A stretch of 64,000 bases of DNA from assembly GCF_007997075.1 (NCBI RefSeq), contig NZ_VORS01000011.1, positions 20,810-84,809 of the forward strand, given 5' to 3'. A program made the translations under genes and the position numbers. Positions within the stretch are counted from its first letter, which is position 1, and the number at the start of each line of letters is the position of its first letter. Positions 1 through 10,440 of this stretch are shown piece by piece. The stretch comes from Polaribacter sp. IC073 (GTDB taxonomy: Bacteria; Bacteroidota; Bacteroidia; Flavobacteriales; Flavobacteriaceae). Under the pieces are notes generated by a model. The model worked only from the letters and a program-made list of their open reading frames with translations, made no database searches and had not been told where the DNA came from.

Positions 1-1383
1 TTAATAGTAGTTGAAGGGTTAAATGCTGTAGTAAATGTATTATCAAATGATGATTATTTACCAGGAGTAAATACTACGATTACAGATGCAGGTGCAGGAA
101 CTGCACAAGGAGTTGTAAGTTTTAATTCATTAACCGGAGAGATGACATACACGCCTGCAGCAGGAGAAGAAGGAACTACAGTAACCGTAGATTACACGGT
201 TTGTAATACTGCAGTGAATCCATCTGTTTGTAAAACAGCAACGGTAACTATTACAGTTCAGAAAGACAATGATAATGATGGTCTTCCAGATGTAACAGAT
301 TTAGATGATGATAATGATGGGAATCCAGATACAACAGATCCAAATCCATTCACACCAACAGTTGCAGACGATGTATTGATAGCAGTTGAGGGCGGAAGTG
401 CTATAGTAAATGTATTATCAAATGATGATTATTTACCAGGAACAAATACAACCATTACAGATGCAGGTACAGGAACTGCACAAGGAGTTGTAAGCTTCGA
501 TCCATTAACCGGAGAGATGACGTATACTCCGGCAGCAGGAGAGGAAGGAACTACTGTAACGGTAGATTACACAGTTTGTAATACTGAGGTAAATCCATCT
601 GTTTGTGAAATAGCAACGGTAACCATTACAGTTCAGAAAGACAATGATAAAGATGGTTTACCAGATGTAACAGATGTAGATGATGACAATGATGGGAATC
701 CAGATACAACGGATCCTAATCCATTCACACCAACAGTTGCAAATGATATATTAACAGTAGTTGAAGGATTGAATGCTGTAGTAAATGTATTATCAAATGA
801 TGATTATTTACCAGGAGTAAATACTACGATCACAGACGCAGGAACAGGAACTGCACAAGGAGTTGTAAGCTTTAATCCATTAACAGGTGAGATGACGTAT
901 GCCCCTGCAGCGGGGGAGGAAGGAACTACTGTAACGGTAGATTACACGGTTTGTAATACTGCAGTGAATCCATCAGTTTGTAAAATAGCAACGGTAACCA
1001 TTACGGTTCAGAAAGACAATGACAAAGATGGTTTACCAGATGTAACGGATGCAGATGATGATAATGATGGGAATCTAGATATAACAGATCCTAATCCGTT
1101 AGTAGTAGTCGTTTCAAATGATGTATTAATAGTCACTAAAGGTGGAAGTGCTGTAGTAAATGTATTATCAAATGATGATTATTTACCAGGAGTAAACACT
1201 ACCATTATAGATGCAGGTACAGGAACTGCGCAAGGAGTTATAAGTTTCGATCCATTAACCGGGGAGATGACATATACCCCAGCAGCAGGAGAGGAAGGAA
1301 CTATAGTAACGGTAGATTACACGGTTTGTAATACAGCGGTGAATCCATCAGTATGTAAAACAGCAACGGTAGTTATTACTGTA
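1..1383 (+). repeat. Four tandem 375-bp coding repeats in the adhesin
   Basis: The same DNA segment (gtaaatgtattatcaaatga) begins at 31, 406, 781 and 1156, an exact 375-bp period (125 codons). Copies are nearly identical in bases, with scattered substitutions and no frame breaks. The array continues left of the window. Such arrays change copy number by recombination and often collapse in short-read assemblies. Confidence 0.95.
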
Positions 1384-2793
1384 AATGGAGATAGTGACGG
1401 AGACGGTATTTCAGATAATCTAGATTTAGATGATGATAATGATGGTATTCCAGATACAGTAGAACAAAATGGAGATCCTTTAAGAGATACAGATAATGAT
1501 GGTATTCCAGATCACTTAGACTTAGATTCTGATGGAGATGGCGTAAATGATGTTTTTGAGTCAGGAAATGGCGCTTTAGATGCAGATAATGATGGTGTAA
1601 TCGATGGTTCGGGAACAGGTTCTGGTTCAAATGGTTTATTTGATGGAGTAGAAGTTACACCAGGAAGTGGCTTTATAAACTATACACCAATAGATACAGA
1701 CAATGATGGTACACCAGATTTCCAAGATACCGATGACGACGGAGATGGAGTGCCTACTATAGGTGAAGATGTTGTAAATGTAAATGGAGATCCTAGAGAT
1801 GATGATACAGATAATGATGGCATTCCAAACTATTTAGATACCGATGATGACGGTGATGGAGTAGATACCAAAGATGAAGATGTAGATGAAAATGGAGATC
1901 CTAGAGATGACGATACAGACAATGATGGTGTACCAAATTATTTAGATATCGATGATGACGGAGATGGTATAAACACCATAGATGAAGACACTAATAATGA
2001 CGGAGATATTAATAATGACGATGATGATAATGACGGTATTCCAGATTATTTAGATGCAGATGATACAGATGGCGATGGTGTTCCCGATAGTGTAGATTTA
2101 GATGATGATAATGATGGTATTCCAGATTTAATAGAAAATGGAGGAGACAATTCATTAGATACAGACGGCGATGGAACTCCAGATCATTTAGATCTAGATT
2201 CAGATGGCGATGGTATCACAGATTTAGAAGAATCTGGTTCTAATGCAGATGATGCAGATGAAGACGGTGTTGTAGATGGGTCTCAAACAGGTTCTGGAAG
2301 CAATGGTTTATTTGATGGATTAGAAACATTTGATGATAGTGGTGTTATAAACTACGGTATTAGAGATACAGATAATGATGGTAAAAGAGATTTCCAAGAT
2401 ACCGATGATGATGGAGACGGAATCGCAACAGCAGACGAATGGATGTTAGATTGCGATGATGATCAAATTCCAGATCATTTAGATGTAACTAATTGTGATT
2501 TAATTCCAGACGGGTTCTCTCCAAATGGAGATGGTACGAATGATACATTTGTTATACCAGCACTCTCTAAATATCCAAACTTTAAGTTAGAGATATTTAA
2601 CAGATGGGGTAATCAAGTTTATGATTATAGTAATAAAGGTAAAACAAGTCCAGATTGGTGGGATGGTTATTCAACAGGAAGATTAACGTTGAATAAAAGC
2701 AAACCAGTGCCTGTTGGAACTTACTATTATATTATTTACTTTAATGATGGAACAAGAAAACCAATTACAGGTTGGATATATTTAAACAGATAA
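1..2793 (+). CDS. Repeat-rich surface adhesin, T9SS type B sorted (5' end outside window)
   Basis: The frame is open from base 1, so the start lies upstream; 930 residues are visible. Residues 1 to about 460 are four copies of a 125-residue unit. Each unit is an Ig-like domain ([11 protein letters not shown] near its start) followed by Asp-rich DxDxDG loops. Residues about 460-835 are a long run of DxDxDG calcium-binding (thrombospondin type 3-like) repeats. The last 95 residues carry [17 protein letters not shown] and WDG, the type B C-terminal signal of T9SS cargo. It probably acts as a calcium-stiffened stalk on the cell surface. The next gene, 17 bp on, is a PorP/SprF protein, the usual partner for export or anchoring of such adhesins. 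The ligand is unknown. Confidence 0.88.
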   Translation, partial: LIVVEGLNAVVNVLSNDDYLPGVNTTITDAGAGTAQGVVSFNSLTGEMTYTPAAGEEGTTVTVDYTVCNTAVNPSVCKTATVTITVQKDNDNDGLPDVTDLDDDNDGNPDTTDPNPFTPTVADDVLIAVEGGSAIVNVLSNDDYLPGTNTTITDAGTGTAQGVVSFDPLTGEMTYTPAAGEEGTTVTVDYTVCNTEVNPSVCEIATVTITVQKDNDKDGLPDVTDVDDDNDGNPDTTDPNPFTPTVANDILTVVEGLNAVVNVLSNDDYLPGVNTTITDAGTGTAQGVVSFNPLTGEMTYAPAAGEEGTTVTVDYTVCNTAVNPSVCKIATVTITVQKDNDKDGLPDVTDADDDNDGNLDITDPNPLVVVVSNDVLIVTKGGSAVVNVLSNDDYLPGVNTTIIDAGTGTAQGVISFDPLTGEMTYTPAAGEEGTIVTVDYTVCNTAVNPSVCKTATVVITVNGDSDGDGISDNLDLDDDNDGIPDTVEQNGDPLRDTDNDGIPDHLDLDSDGDGVNDVFESGNGALDADNDGVIDGSGTGSGSNGLFDGVEVTPGSGFINYTPIDTDNDGTPDFQDTDDDGDGVPTIGEDVVNVNGDPRDDDTDNDGIPNYLDTDDDGDGVDTKDEDVDENGDPRDDDTDNDGVPNYLDIDDDGDGINTIDEDTNNDGDINNDDDDNDGIPDYLDADDTDGDGVPDSVDLDDDNDGIPDLIENGGDNSLDTDGDGTPDHLDLDSDGDGITDLEESGSNADDADEDGVVDGSQTGSGSNGLFDGLETFDDSGVINYGIRDTDNDGKRDFQDTDDDGDGIATADEWMLDCDDDQIPDHLDVTNCDLIPDGFSPNGDGTNDTFVIPALSKYPNFKLEIFNRWGNQVYDYSNKGKTSPDWWDGYSTGRLTLNKSKPVPVGTYYYIIYFNDGTRKPITGWIYLNR

Positions 2794-2810
2794 AAACAAA
2801 GGCAACAAAA

Positions 2811-3728
2811 ATGAAAAAATTGATACTAATAATTGCAGTTGTATTGTTTACTATTTCTGCAAAAGGACAACAAGACCCACAGTACACTCAGTATATGTAC
2901 AATATGAATATCATAAACCCAGCGTATGCTGGGTCTTATGATGCTTTGAGTCTAAATTTTTTAGGAAGGTCTCAATGGGTTGGTATAGATGGAGCACCAA
3001 GAACGTTAACAATGGGTATTAACTCTCCCGTTGGTAAAAATGTAGGGCTAGGATTATCTGTTATAATAGATGCACTAGGACCTGTAGAAGAGCAAAATAT
3101 TTATGGTGATTTCTCTTATACACTAAAAGTTGGTCAAAACGCAAACTTAGCATTAGGTGTAAAAGCAGGTTTTACTTTTTTTAACGTTTGTTTACCGTGT
3201 TTAAATACGGTGAATGAAAATGACCAAGCTTTTATAAATGAAAATGCAAATAAGGTGATGCCAAATATTGGAGCAGGTGCATTTTACTATACAGATAAGT
3301 TTTACGTAGGTTTATCTATTCCTAATTTATTACAAACATTTCATTTTGAAAAAGAAGGAGGGCAAGTAACAAGAGCATCAGAAAGAAAGCATTTTTTCCT
3401 TACTTCTGGTTATGTTTTTAATGTATCTAATGATGTGAAGTTAAAACCATCTGCAATGGTAAAGGCAGCAGAAGGCGCACCGTTATCTATAGATTTTTCT
3501 GGAAACGTTTTATTATATGATAAGTTAGAGTTTGGTCTTTCATACAGGTTAGATGAATCTGTTTCTGCATTAATAAATGTTAGAGCCTCTAGAAGTTTAA
3601 GAATAGGATATGCTTATGACCATACGTTAACAAGTCTAGGTAATTTTAATTCGGGTTCACATGAGATTTTTGTACTATTTAATTTCGATTTTGAAAGAAA
3701 CAAAATTAAATCACCAAGATTCTTCTAG
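2811..3728 (+). CDS. PorP/SprF family type IX secretion membrane protein
   Basis: This 305-residue outer-membrane protein has a signal peptide (MKKLILIIAVVLFTISAKGQ) and the family opening QDPQYTQYMYN followed by NPAYAGS, then alternating beta strands of a small barrel. I chose the ATG at 2811 over a TTG at 2772 because the signal peptide starts there and the earlier codon overlaps the adhesin. PorP/SprF proteins are T9SS-associated and usually pair with a type B cargo protein encoded just upstream, as here. It lies between the adhesin (17 bp gap) and an OmpA-family gene (16 bp gap), the arrangement of sprB-sprF-like clusters. Confidence 0.92.
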   Translation: MKKLILIIAVVLFTISAKGQQDPQYTQYMYNMNIINPAYAGSYDALSLNFLGRSQWVGIDGAPRTLTMGINSPVGKNVGLGLSVIIDALGPVEEQNIYGDFSYTLKVGQNANLALGVKAGFTFFNVCLPCLNTVNENDQAFINENANKVMPNIGAGAFYYTDKFYVGLSIPNLLQTFHFEKEGGQVTRASERKHFFLTSGYVFNVSNDVKLKPSAMVKAAEGAPLSIDFSGNVLLYDKLEFGLSYRLDESVSALINVRASRSLRIGYAYDHTLTSLGNFNSGSHEIFVLFNFDFERNKIKSPRFF

Positions 3729-3744
3729 TTTTAACAATACAATT

Positions 3745-5715
3745 ATGAAAAAAACAATACAAATTACAATCGTACTTTTATTTAGTTCTTTAGCCATATT
3801 TGGGCAAACTAAAGAAACTAAAAAAGCAGATACTTATTTTGAAAATCTATCTTATGCGTCAGCTGCAGAAGCATATAAAGTGCTAGCGGAAGAAAATACC
3901 ACAGAACATGTTTTAAAAAGATTAGGAGATAGTTATTATTTTAATGTGAAGATGCAAGAAGCATCAGAAGCATATAGTAAACTATTTAGTAAGTTTCCAA
4001 ACCAAGTACCAGAACATATTTTTAGATACGCACAAACGTTAACAAGTATCGGTGAATTTGAAGATTCTAAAATATGGATGAAAGAATTTCATCAAGCAAA
4101 AAAAGGAGACTCTAGGGGTATAAACTTTACAGATGAAGAAGCTGTTTTAGAGGATTTAATAAATGGTAAACCAGGGTACGAAGTAACAAATCAAAGAAGT
4201 ATCAATACAAAAAACTCAGATTTTGGGGTTACAGATTATGGGAATACAATTCTTTTTTCATCACCAAGAAAAAGAAATGTTTATATAAAAAGAAACCATA
4301 CTAGAAATAATAAAAATTTTTTAGATATATATAAAGTTATCAAAGAAAATATTACAATAACAGAAGGAGATGATTCTGACGTTAAACCAATGTTTACAGA
4401 AGAAGTGAATTCTAAGTACCATGAATCTTCTATCTCTTTTTCTCCGGATAGAAAAACGATGTATTTTACAAGAAATAATTATGTAGCTGGTAAATATAAA
4501 GTTGATAAAGAAGGGGTTAATAATTTAAAAATATTAAAGGCAGAGTGGGTTTATAACGAATGGATAAATATCGTAGAACTCCCTTTTAATAGTAGTGAGT
4601 ATTCTGTAGGTCATCCGTCTGTTAGTAAAGATGGTACAAAGCTTTATTTTGCTTCAGATATGCCAGGAGGCATTGGTGCAACAGATATCTACGTGGTTAC
4701 TATTAACACAGATGGTTCTTATGGTACTGTTCAAAATTTAGGCGCTAAAGTAAATACAGAAGGCAGAGAGATGTTTCCTTTTATTTCAGATGAAGATGTC
4801 TTGTATTTTTCTTCAGACGGTCATTTTGGTATTGGAGCTTTAGATGTTTTTGCAACTAAAAAAATAGCAGGAACTTATAAAACACCAGTGAATTTAAAAG
4901 CACCTATAAATACTAAATTAGATGATTTTGCATTTTCTATAAACCCAGTAACTAAAAAAGGATATTTATCTTCAAATAGAGAGGGTGGTGTTGGTGATGA
5001 TGACATTTATGCAGTTGTAGAATTAGAGATTGTAAAATCACCGTGTATGCAAGTAGTTTCTGTAACGGTAAAAGATAAAAAATTTCAAAATCCGTTACCT
5101 GGAGCAAAGCTAGTTTTAAAAGATGTAAATGGTCTTGTTATTAAAGAAACCTATGCAGATGCAAATGCTACATTTACTTTTACATTACCATGCAATCAGC
5201 AATATACTTTAGACGCTATAAAAGAATATTACCAACCAGATACGGCTTCTTTTGTAACAACTGAAGAACAAAAAATAGATCTTAACTTAGATTTTGATTT
5301 ACAGATTATATCAGATTTTGCTTATAATGAAAGAGGTGAATTAATTATTAAAATTCACCCTATTTATTTTGATTACAATAAATCTAATATTAGAGAGGAT
5401 GCAGCAATAGAATTGAATCATATTGTTCGCATCATGAAAAAGTATCCAAGATTAGTAATAAGATCTAGTTCACATACAGATGCAAGAGGTAAAGAACGCT
5501 ATAATGAAGCTTTATCAGACAGAAGGGCAAAATATTCTGTAGCTTATATTGTTGACAAAGGAATTAATTCGAATAGAATTTCTGGAAAAGGATTTGGTGA
5601 AACAAGATTAGTAAACGGTTGTGTAGACAATGATAGACACACAAATCGAGGAAAATGTACTAAAGAAGAACATCAAGCAAACAGAAGAACAGAGTTTGTT
5701 ATTGTAAAAATGTAA
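3745..5715 (+). CDS. OmpA-family protein with TPR, PD40 and C-terminal peptidoglycan-binding domain
   Basis: This 656-residue protein starts with a signal peptide (ending about IFGQ). An N-terminal TPR-like helical part (about 25-130) follows, then WD40-like PD40 beta-propeller repeats (about 150-420), a carboxypeptidase-regulatory-like domain (about 435-520) and an OmpA domain (about 536-650; YFDYNKSNI and HTDARG). The OmpA domain binds peptidoglycan, so the protein probably anchors the upstream PorP/SprF-adhesin unit to the wall. The ATG at 3745 is preferred over an upstream alternative because the signal peptide begins there. A strong terminator follows, closing the three-gene unit. Confidence 0.9.
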   Translation: MKKTIQITIVLLFSSLAIFGQTKETKKADTYFENLSYASAAEAYKVLAEENTTEHVLKRLGDSYYFNVKMQEASEAYSKLFSKFPNQVPEHIFRYAQTLTSIGEFEDSKIWMKEFHQAKKGDSRGINFTDEEAVLEDLINGKPGYEVTNQRSINTKNSDFGVTDYGNTILFSSPRKRNVYIKRNHTRNNKNFLDIYKVIKENITITEGDDSDVKPMFTEEVNSKYHESSISFSPDRKTMYFTRNNYVAGKYKVDKEGVNNLKILKAEWVYNEWINIVELPFNSSEYSVGHPSVSKDGTKLYFASDMPGGIGATDIYVVTINTDGSYGTVQNLGAKVNTEGREMFPFISDEDVLYFSSDGHFGIGALDVFATKKIAGTYKTPVNLKAPINTKLDDFAFSINPVTKKGYLSSNREGGVGDDDIYAVVELEIVKSPCMQVVSVTVKDKKFQNPLPGAKLVLKDVNGLVIKETYADANATFTFTLPCNQQYTLDAIKEYYQPDTASFVTTEEQKIDLNLDFDLQIISDFAYNERGELIIKIHPIYFDYNKSNIREDAAIELNHIVRIMKKYPRLVIRSSSHTDARGKERYNEALSDRRAKYSVAYIVDKGINSNRISGKGFGETRLVNGCVDNDRHTNRGKCTKEEHQANRRTEFVIVKM

Positions 5716-5738
5716 ATCTATATTTTACCCAATTAGGA

Positions 5739-5767
5739 AGAGCTTTTTTTTAAAAGCTCTTTTTTTG
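5739..5767 (+). terminator. Intrinsic terminator after the OmpA gene
   Basis: A 9-bp perfect stem (agagctttt, 5739-5747, with aaaagctct, 5752-5760) and a TTTT loop are followed by a T-run. It ends the adhesin-PorP-OmpA transcript 24 bp after the stop. Confidence 0.85.
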
Positions 5768-5831
5768 TGCCATAAATCTAAGAATTACAAGAAATTGATT
5801 AATTTCGCATTCTTATAAGAAAAGATAGATA

Positions 5832-8800
5832 ATGAGCGCGAAATTTCCTGAGTATAAAGGTCTTGACTTACCAAAAGTAGCAGAAGAAATTCTAAACTAT
5901 TGGGAAGAAAACAACATATTTGAAAAGAGTGTAACAACAAGAGAAGGTGCAGAACCGTATGTTTTCTTCGAAGGACCTCCTTCTGCTAATGGACTTCCAG
6001 GAGTTCACCATGTTTTGGCGAGAGCGATTAAAGATATTTTTCCACGTTATAAAACCATGAAAGGTTTTCAAGTGAAGCGTAAAGCTGGTTGGGACACGCA
6101 TGGTTTACCAATAGAATTAGGTGTAGAAAAAGAACTTGGCATTACCAAAGAAGATATTGGTCAAAAGATTTCTGTAGAAGATTACAACGCAGCTTGTAGA
6201 AAAGCAGTAATGCGTTATACCGATATTTGGAATGATTTAACCCAGAAAATGGGCTATTGGGTAGATATGGAAGATCCGTATATTACCTACGAACCAAAAT
6301 ATATGGAATCTGTTTGGTGGTTGCTAAAAGAGATTTATAATAAAAAATTAATTTACAAAGGCTATACCATTCAGCCATATTCACCAAAAGCAGGTACGGG
6401 TTTAAGTTCGCACGAATTAAATCAACCAGGTACCTACCAAGATGTCACAGATACAACTGTTGTTGCACAATTTAAAGCAATAGAAAACACACTTCCAGCT
6501 TTTTTACAAAACGAAGGAACGGTTTCTTTTATCGCTTGGACAACCACTCCATGGACACTGCCAAGTAATACAGCATTAACGGTTGGACCTAAAATTGAAT
6601 ATGTTTTAGTGAACACTTTTAATCAATATACATTTGAACCTACAAAAGTAATTTTAGCAAAGAAATTAGTTGGAAAACAATTTGCAGGGAAAAATAATTT
6701 TCAAGTTGAAGATGCAGCAGCATTAAACGAATACAAATCTGGCGATAAAAAAATTCCTTATTATGTAATAAAAGAATTTATTGGTAAAGATTTAGTCGGG
6801 ATAAAATACGAACAAATCTTAGATTATTGTCTTCCAAATGACAATCCAGAAGATGCTTTTAGAGTTATTGTAGGAGATTTTGTAACTACAGAAGATGGTA
6901 CAGGAATTGTACACACAGCACCCACTTTTGGGGCAGATGATGCGATTGTTTGTAAACAAGCAGTGCCACCAATTCCGCCAATGTTGGTAAAAGATGAAAA
7001 TGATAATTTAGTTCCTTTGGTAAATTTACAAGGAAAATTTAGACCAGAAATGGGTGAATTTGCAGGTAAATATGTAAAGAACGAATATTATAATGATGGT
7101 GAAGCGCCAGAAAGATCTATTGATGTTGAGTTGGCTATTAAATTAAAAACAGAGAACAAAGCCTTTAAGGTAGAAAAGTACAAACACAGTTATCCTAATT
7201 GTTGGCGAACAGATAAACCTATCTTATATTATCCGTTAGATTCTTGGTTTATAAAAGTAACGGACGTTAAAGATAGAATGCACGAGTTAAATAAAACCAT
7301 TAACTGGAAACCTGAATCTACAGGAACTGGGCGTTTTGGAAACTGGTTGGCAAATGCAAACGATTGGAATTTATCGCGTTCTCGTTATTGGGGAATTCCG
7401 TTACCAATCTGGAGATCTGAAGATGGTAAAGAAGAAATTTGTGTGGGTTCTGTGAAAGAATTAAAAGAAGAAATGGCAAAAGCTGTGGAAGCTGGCGTTT
7501 TAGCAAAAGATATTTTTGAAGATTTTGAAGTCGGAAATATGTCTGAAGAAAACTACGCAAAAATAGATTTACATAAAAATATTGTAGATAAAATTGTGTT
7601 GGTTTCTGCAAGCGGACAACCAATGAAGCGTGAAAATGATTTAATTGATGTTTGGTTCGATTCTGGTTCTATGCCGTATGCACAATGGCATTATCCTTTT
7701 GAAAATAAAGAAAATATTGATGAAGGAAAAGCTTTTCCAGCAGATTTTATTGCAGAAGGTGTAGATCAAACAAGAGGTTGGTTTTATACCATGCACGCCA
7801 TTGCAACCATGGTTTTCGATTCAGTAGCGTATAAAAACGTGGTTTCTAATGGGTTGGTTTTAGATAAAAAAGGGCATAAAATGTCTAAACGTCTAGGAAA
7901 TGCAACAGATCCGTTTACAACCTTATCAACCTATGGTGCAGATGCAACGCGTTGGTACATGATTTCTAACGCAAATCCTTGGGACAATTTAAAATTCGAT
8001 TTAGACGGAATTGAAGAGGTTAAGCGTAAGTTTTTCGGAACTTTATACAACACCTACTCGTTCTTTACTTTATATACAAACATTGATGGTTTTTCTTATG
8101 AAGAGGCAGATATTCCTTTAGAAAAAAGACCAGAATTAGACCGATGGATTTTATCAGAATTACATACGTTAATCAATAAAGTGGATACATTCTATTCAGA
8201 ATATGAACCTACCAGAGCTGCAAGAGCAATCTCAGATTTCACACAAGATTATTTAAGTAATTGGTATGTACGTTTGAGTAGAAGACGTTTCTGGAAAGGA
8301 GATTACCAAACAGATAAGATTTCTGCGTATCAAACTTTGTACACATGTATGAATACGATTGCAAAATTAGGTGCGCCAATTGCTCCGTTCTTTATGGATC
8401 GATTGTATCAAGATTTAAATTCTGTTACTCAAAAAGAAACATCAGAAAGTATTCATTTAGCAGATTTTCCTAAATACGATGCAAGTTTTGTAAACAAAAG
8501 CTTAGAGCGTAAAATGGAAAATGCACAAACCATATCATCTTTAGTTTTATCATTAAGAGCAAAAGAGAAGATAAAAGTGCGACAGCCATTACAAAAAATC
8601 ATGATTCCTGTTGACAATGCACAACAAAAGGAAGAAATTTTAGCTGTTGCAAGTTTAATTAAGAACGAAGTAAATATTAAAGAAATTCAGATTTTAGAAG
8701 ATGCTTCAGAAATTTTAATCAAACAAATTAAGCCTAATTTTAAAACATTAGGGCCAAAGTTTGGAAAAGATATGCGTTTTATCGCTGCTGAAATTCAGAA

Positions 8801-9239
8801 GTTTAATCAAGAAGATATCAACAAAATAGAGAAAGATAAAAACATTCTTCTAGACATTAATGGAAAAAATATTACATTAGAACTTTCAGATGTAGAAATA
8901 TCATCTAAAGACATAGAAGGTTGGTTAGTCGCAAATGAAGGGTCGTTAACAGTTGCTTTAGACGTTACTATAAGTGAGGAATTGCATAAGGAAGGTGTTG
9001 CCAGAGAATTGGTAAACAGAATTCAGAATGCGCGTAAAGACACGGGTTTAGAAGTAACAGATAAAATTAAATTAACGGTGTTAAATTTCGAAAACCTACA
9101 AAAATCTATCACAGATAATAAAGAATACATTATGAGTGAAACATTAACCAAAGAATTGGTTTTTGTAGACGCGTTAAACAATGGAACAGAAATTGAATTT
9201 GACACCATTAAAAGTAGAATATTAATAGAAAAATTGTAG
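5832..9239 (+). CDS. ileS: Isoleucine--tRNA ligase (eukaryote-like, clade 2 type)
   Basis: This 1135-residue class I synthetase charges tRNA-Ile. The HIGH-like signature is PSANGLPGVHH near residue 50, followed by GWDTHGLPIE; the KMSKR loop is near residue 683. The large insertion (about 190-400) is the CP1 editing domain, and the C-terminus holds the anticodon-binding helices. The length and the PSANGxPGxHH form fit the eukaryote-like clade, which in other bacteria is linked to low mupirocin sensitivity; that trait is family knowledge and is not tested here. The DksA-like gene starts 4 bp after the stop, so the two are probably co-transcribed. Confidence 0.97.
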   Translation: MSAKFPEYKGLDLPKVAEEILNYWEENNIFEKSVTTREGAEPYVFFEGPPSANGLPGVHHVLARAIKDIFPRYKTMKGFQVKRKAGWDTHGLPIELGVEKELGITKEDIGQKISVEDYNAACRKAVMRYTDIWNDLTQKMGYWVDMEDPYITYEPKYMESVWWLLKEIYNKKLIYKGYTIQPYSPKAGTGLSSHELNQPGTYQDVTDTTVVAQFKAIENTLPAFLQNEGTVSFIAWTTTPWTLPSNTALTVGPKIEYVLVNTFNQYTFEPTKVILAKKLVGKQFAGKNNFQVEDAAALNEYKSGDKKIPYYVIKEFIGKDLVGIKYEQILDYCLPNDNPEDAFRVIVGDFVTTEDGTGIVHTAPTFGADDAIVCKQAVPPIPPMLVKDENDNLVPLVNLQGKFRPEMGEFAGKYVKNEYYNDGEAPERSIDVELAIKLKTENKAFKVEKYKHSYPNCWRTDKPILYYPLDSWFIKVTDVKDRMHELNKTINWKPESTGTGRFGNWLANANDWNLSRSRYWGIPLPIWRSEDGKEEICVGSVKELKEEMAKAVEAGVLAKDIFEDFEVGNMSEENYAKIDLHKNIVDKIVLVSASGQPMKRENDLIDVWFDSGSMPYAQWHYPFENKENIDEGKAFPADFIAEGVDQTRGWFYTMHAIATMVFDSVAYKNVVSNGLVLDKKGHKMSKRLGNATDPFTTLSTYGADATRWYMISNANPWDNLKFDLDGIEEVKRKFFGTLYNTYSFFTLYTNIDGFSYEEADIPLEKRPELDRWILSELHTLINKVDTFYSEYEPTRAARAISDFTQDYLSNWYVRLSRRRFWKGDYQTDKISAYQTLYTCMNTIAKLGAPIAPFFMDRLYQDLNSVTQKETSESIHLADFPKYDASFVNKSLERKMENAQTISSLVLSLRAKEKIKVRQPLQKIMIPVDNAQQKEEILAVASLIKNEVNIKEIQILEDASEILIKQIKPNFKTLGPKFGKDMRFIAAEIQKFNQEDINKIEKDKNILLDINGKNITLELSDVEISSKDIEGWLVANEGSLTVALDVTISEELHKEGVARELVNRIQNARKDTGLEVTDKIKLTVLNFENLQKSITDNKEYIMSETLTKELVFVDALNNGTEIEFDTIKSRILIEKL

Positions 9240-9243
9240 GAAC

Positions 9244-9621
9244 ATGTCAGACGTTAAATTAAGATATTCAGATGAAGATTTACAAGAATTTAAAGCAATT
9301 ATAGATCAAAAAATTACTAGAGCCGAAATAGATTTAGAATCATTAGAAAGTTCGTATAAAAATAATGCTGGGAATGGTACAGATGATACATCGCCATCAT
9401 TTAAGTCATTTGATGAAGGCTCTGAGGTAATGAGCAAAGAATCTAATGTACAATTAGCAATACGACAAGAAAAGTTTATTAGAGATCTTAAAAATGCCTT
9501 AATGCGTATCGAAAATAAAACATACGGTATTTGCAGAGTTACACGTAAATTAATTCAAAAAGAACGCTTAAAACTAGTGCCTCATGCCACTTTAAGTATT
9601 GAAGCAAAACGCAAGCAATAA
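9244..9621 (+). CDS. TraR/DksA-family regulator with degenerate zinc finger
   Basis: This 125-residue protein has the DksA/TraR layout: a helical coiled-coil N-terminal half and a C-terminal region YGICRVTRKLI followed by PHATLSIEAK. Classical members use four cysteines for zinc; here only the first Cys of the motif remains. DksA-like proteins bind the secondary channel of RNA polymerase and adjust transcription with ppGpp. Whether this variant still does is inference. It is placed 4 bp after ileS and is followed by a terminator. I recall the Cys-poor form being common in Bacteroidota, so it is probably a lineage feature and not damage. Confidence 0.85.
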   Translation: MSDVKLRYSDEDLQEFKAIIDQKITRAEIDLESLESSYKNNAGNGTDDTSPSFKSFDEGSEVMSKESNVQLAIRQEKFIRDLKNALMRIENKTYGICRVTRKLIQKERLKLVPHATLSIEAKRKQ

Positions 9622-9627
9622 ACATTT

Positions 9628-9668
9628 AAAAAGCTTCCTTCTAAGTCTTTGGAATTGGAAGCTTTTTT
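9628..9668 (+). terminator. Intrinsic terminator after the ileS operon
   Basis: The stem aaaaagcttcc (9628-9638) pairs with ggaagcttttt (9657-9667) and runs into a T-tract seven bases after the DksA-like stop codon. Confidence 0.85.
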
Positions 9669-9717
9669 TATGAACTATTATTTTGAGTGTTTTTCTTAAG
9701 TTTGAAGAAAAATTGTT

Positions 9718-9731
9718 CCCGAAATTTCGGG
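9718..9731. repeat. Short palindrome cccgaaatttcggg
   Basis: A perfect 14-bp palindrome sits 19 bp upstream of the next start codon. It looks like the core of a common flavobacterial intergenic repeat, or it may be a regulatory hairpin in the leader of the 9750 gene. Nothing else supports either reading. Confidence 0.4.
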
Positions 9732-9749
9732 AGAGAACTTATATTTTTA

Positions 9750-10397
9750 ATGAAAAACCAGCGCTTTCTTATTTGTTTTTTATTCGTTTCTTTTTTGGTT
9801 TTCTCTCAAAAGAAAGCAACAAAAAAGTTTACAACTACTGCTAAAACCATTTCTATTTCTACAGAAGGTTTAGATGATTTTGTATTAGAAAATTCAGATT
9901 CTAAGTTTGTAGAAATTTTCTTGTACGCAGAAAATCCCAACAAACAGCATATTCTTGTTGAAGAAAAAAATGGACAAACAGAAATAAAATTTAAGATTCC
10001 TGTTTTTAAAAATGAAGATGAAATCTTTAGAAAGTACATTACAAAAAGATTAAAAAGAGCAACGGCAACCATTAAGCTTCCAAAAAATAGGGAGGTTTTT
10101 ATTTTTGGGGAAAACATAAACGTTACTGCTAAAAGTTATGAGGGAGATTTAAGGGTTTTTATCGAAAATGGTATTGTAAGGCTAGATACTATTCAGCAAA
10201 ATTTAGCGTTAAAAGTGTTTTCTGGAAATATCTTCGGAACCTTAAAAAACACAAATCTAAAGGTAGTTTCTAACCTTGGTAAAATTATGGTTGATGGTGT
10301 TTTGTATCAAAAAAAACATCAGGAAAATGATATTTTAGCAACTAAAGAAGTCTCAATTACTACAATAAAAGGGAATATTTTCTTAACACACGAATAA
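9750..10397 (+). CDS. Exported protein of unknown function (DUF4097-like beta fold possible)
   Basis: A 215-residue protein with a signal peptide (hydrophobic FLICFLFVSFLVFSQ). The mature part is rich in short beta strands (VEIFLYAENP, ATIKLPKN, VFIFGENINV), resembling the beta-helix adhesin domain DUF4097, but I cannot assign it firmly. I chose the ATG at 9750 because the signal peptide starts there; a GTG at 9687 would add 21 unsuitable residues and span the palindrome at 9718. It sits between the ileS operon terminator and lspA, 43 bp before lspA. It is probably periplasmic or at the outer membrane. Confidence 0.7.
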   Translation: MKNQRFLICFLFVSFLVFSQKKATKKFTTTAKTISISTEGLDDFVLENSDSKFVEIFLYAENPNKQHILVEEKNGQTEIKFKIPVFKNEDEIFRKYITKRLKRATATIKLPKNREVFIFGENINVTAKSYEGDLRVFIENGIVRLDTIQQNLALKVFSGNIFGTLKNTNLKVVSNLGKIMVDGVLYQKKHQENDILATKEVSITTIKGNIFLTHE

Positions 10398-10412
10398 ACG
10401 TAATAATAATGT

Positions 10413-10420
10413 TATTTTTG
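10413..10420 (+). promoter_or_regulatory. Probable -7 box of the lspA promoter
   Basis: TATTTTTG matches the Bacteroidota -7 consensus TAnnTTTG 20 bp before the lspA ATG and is followed by tatcc. No convincing -33 TTTG lies at the right distance, so this is only probable. Confidence 0.4.
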
Positions 10421-10440
10421 TATCCATAAAACCAAAAAAT

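Noticed and set aside
1..1383. CRISPR-like or non-coding repeat array
   Set aside because: The 375-bp units are in one open frame and encode Ig-like and calcium-binding domains; there are no short repeats with unique spacers.
1376..1630. Minus-strand reading frame of 84 codons inside the adhesin
   Set aside because: His/Leu-rich product is the antisense reading of DxDxDG codons; no ribosome site or family resemblance.
5761..5831. T-box or other riboswitch upstream of ileS
   Set aside because: The gap after the preceding terminator is about 70 bp, too short, and no T-box sequence is visible; T-box control is not expected in this phylum.
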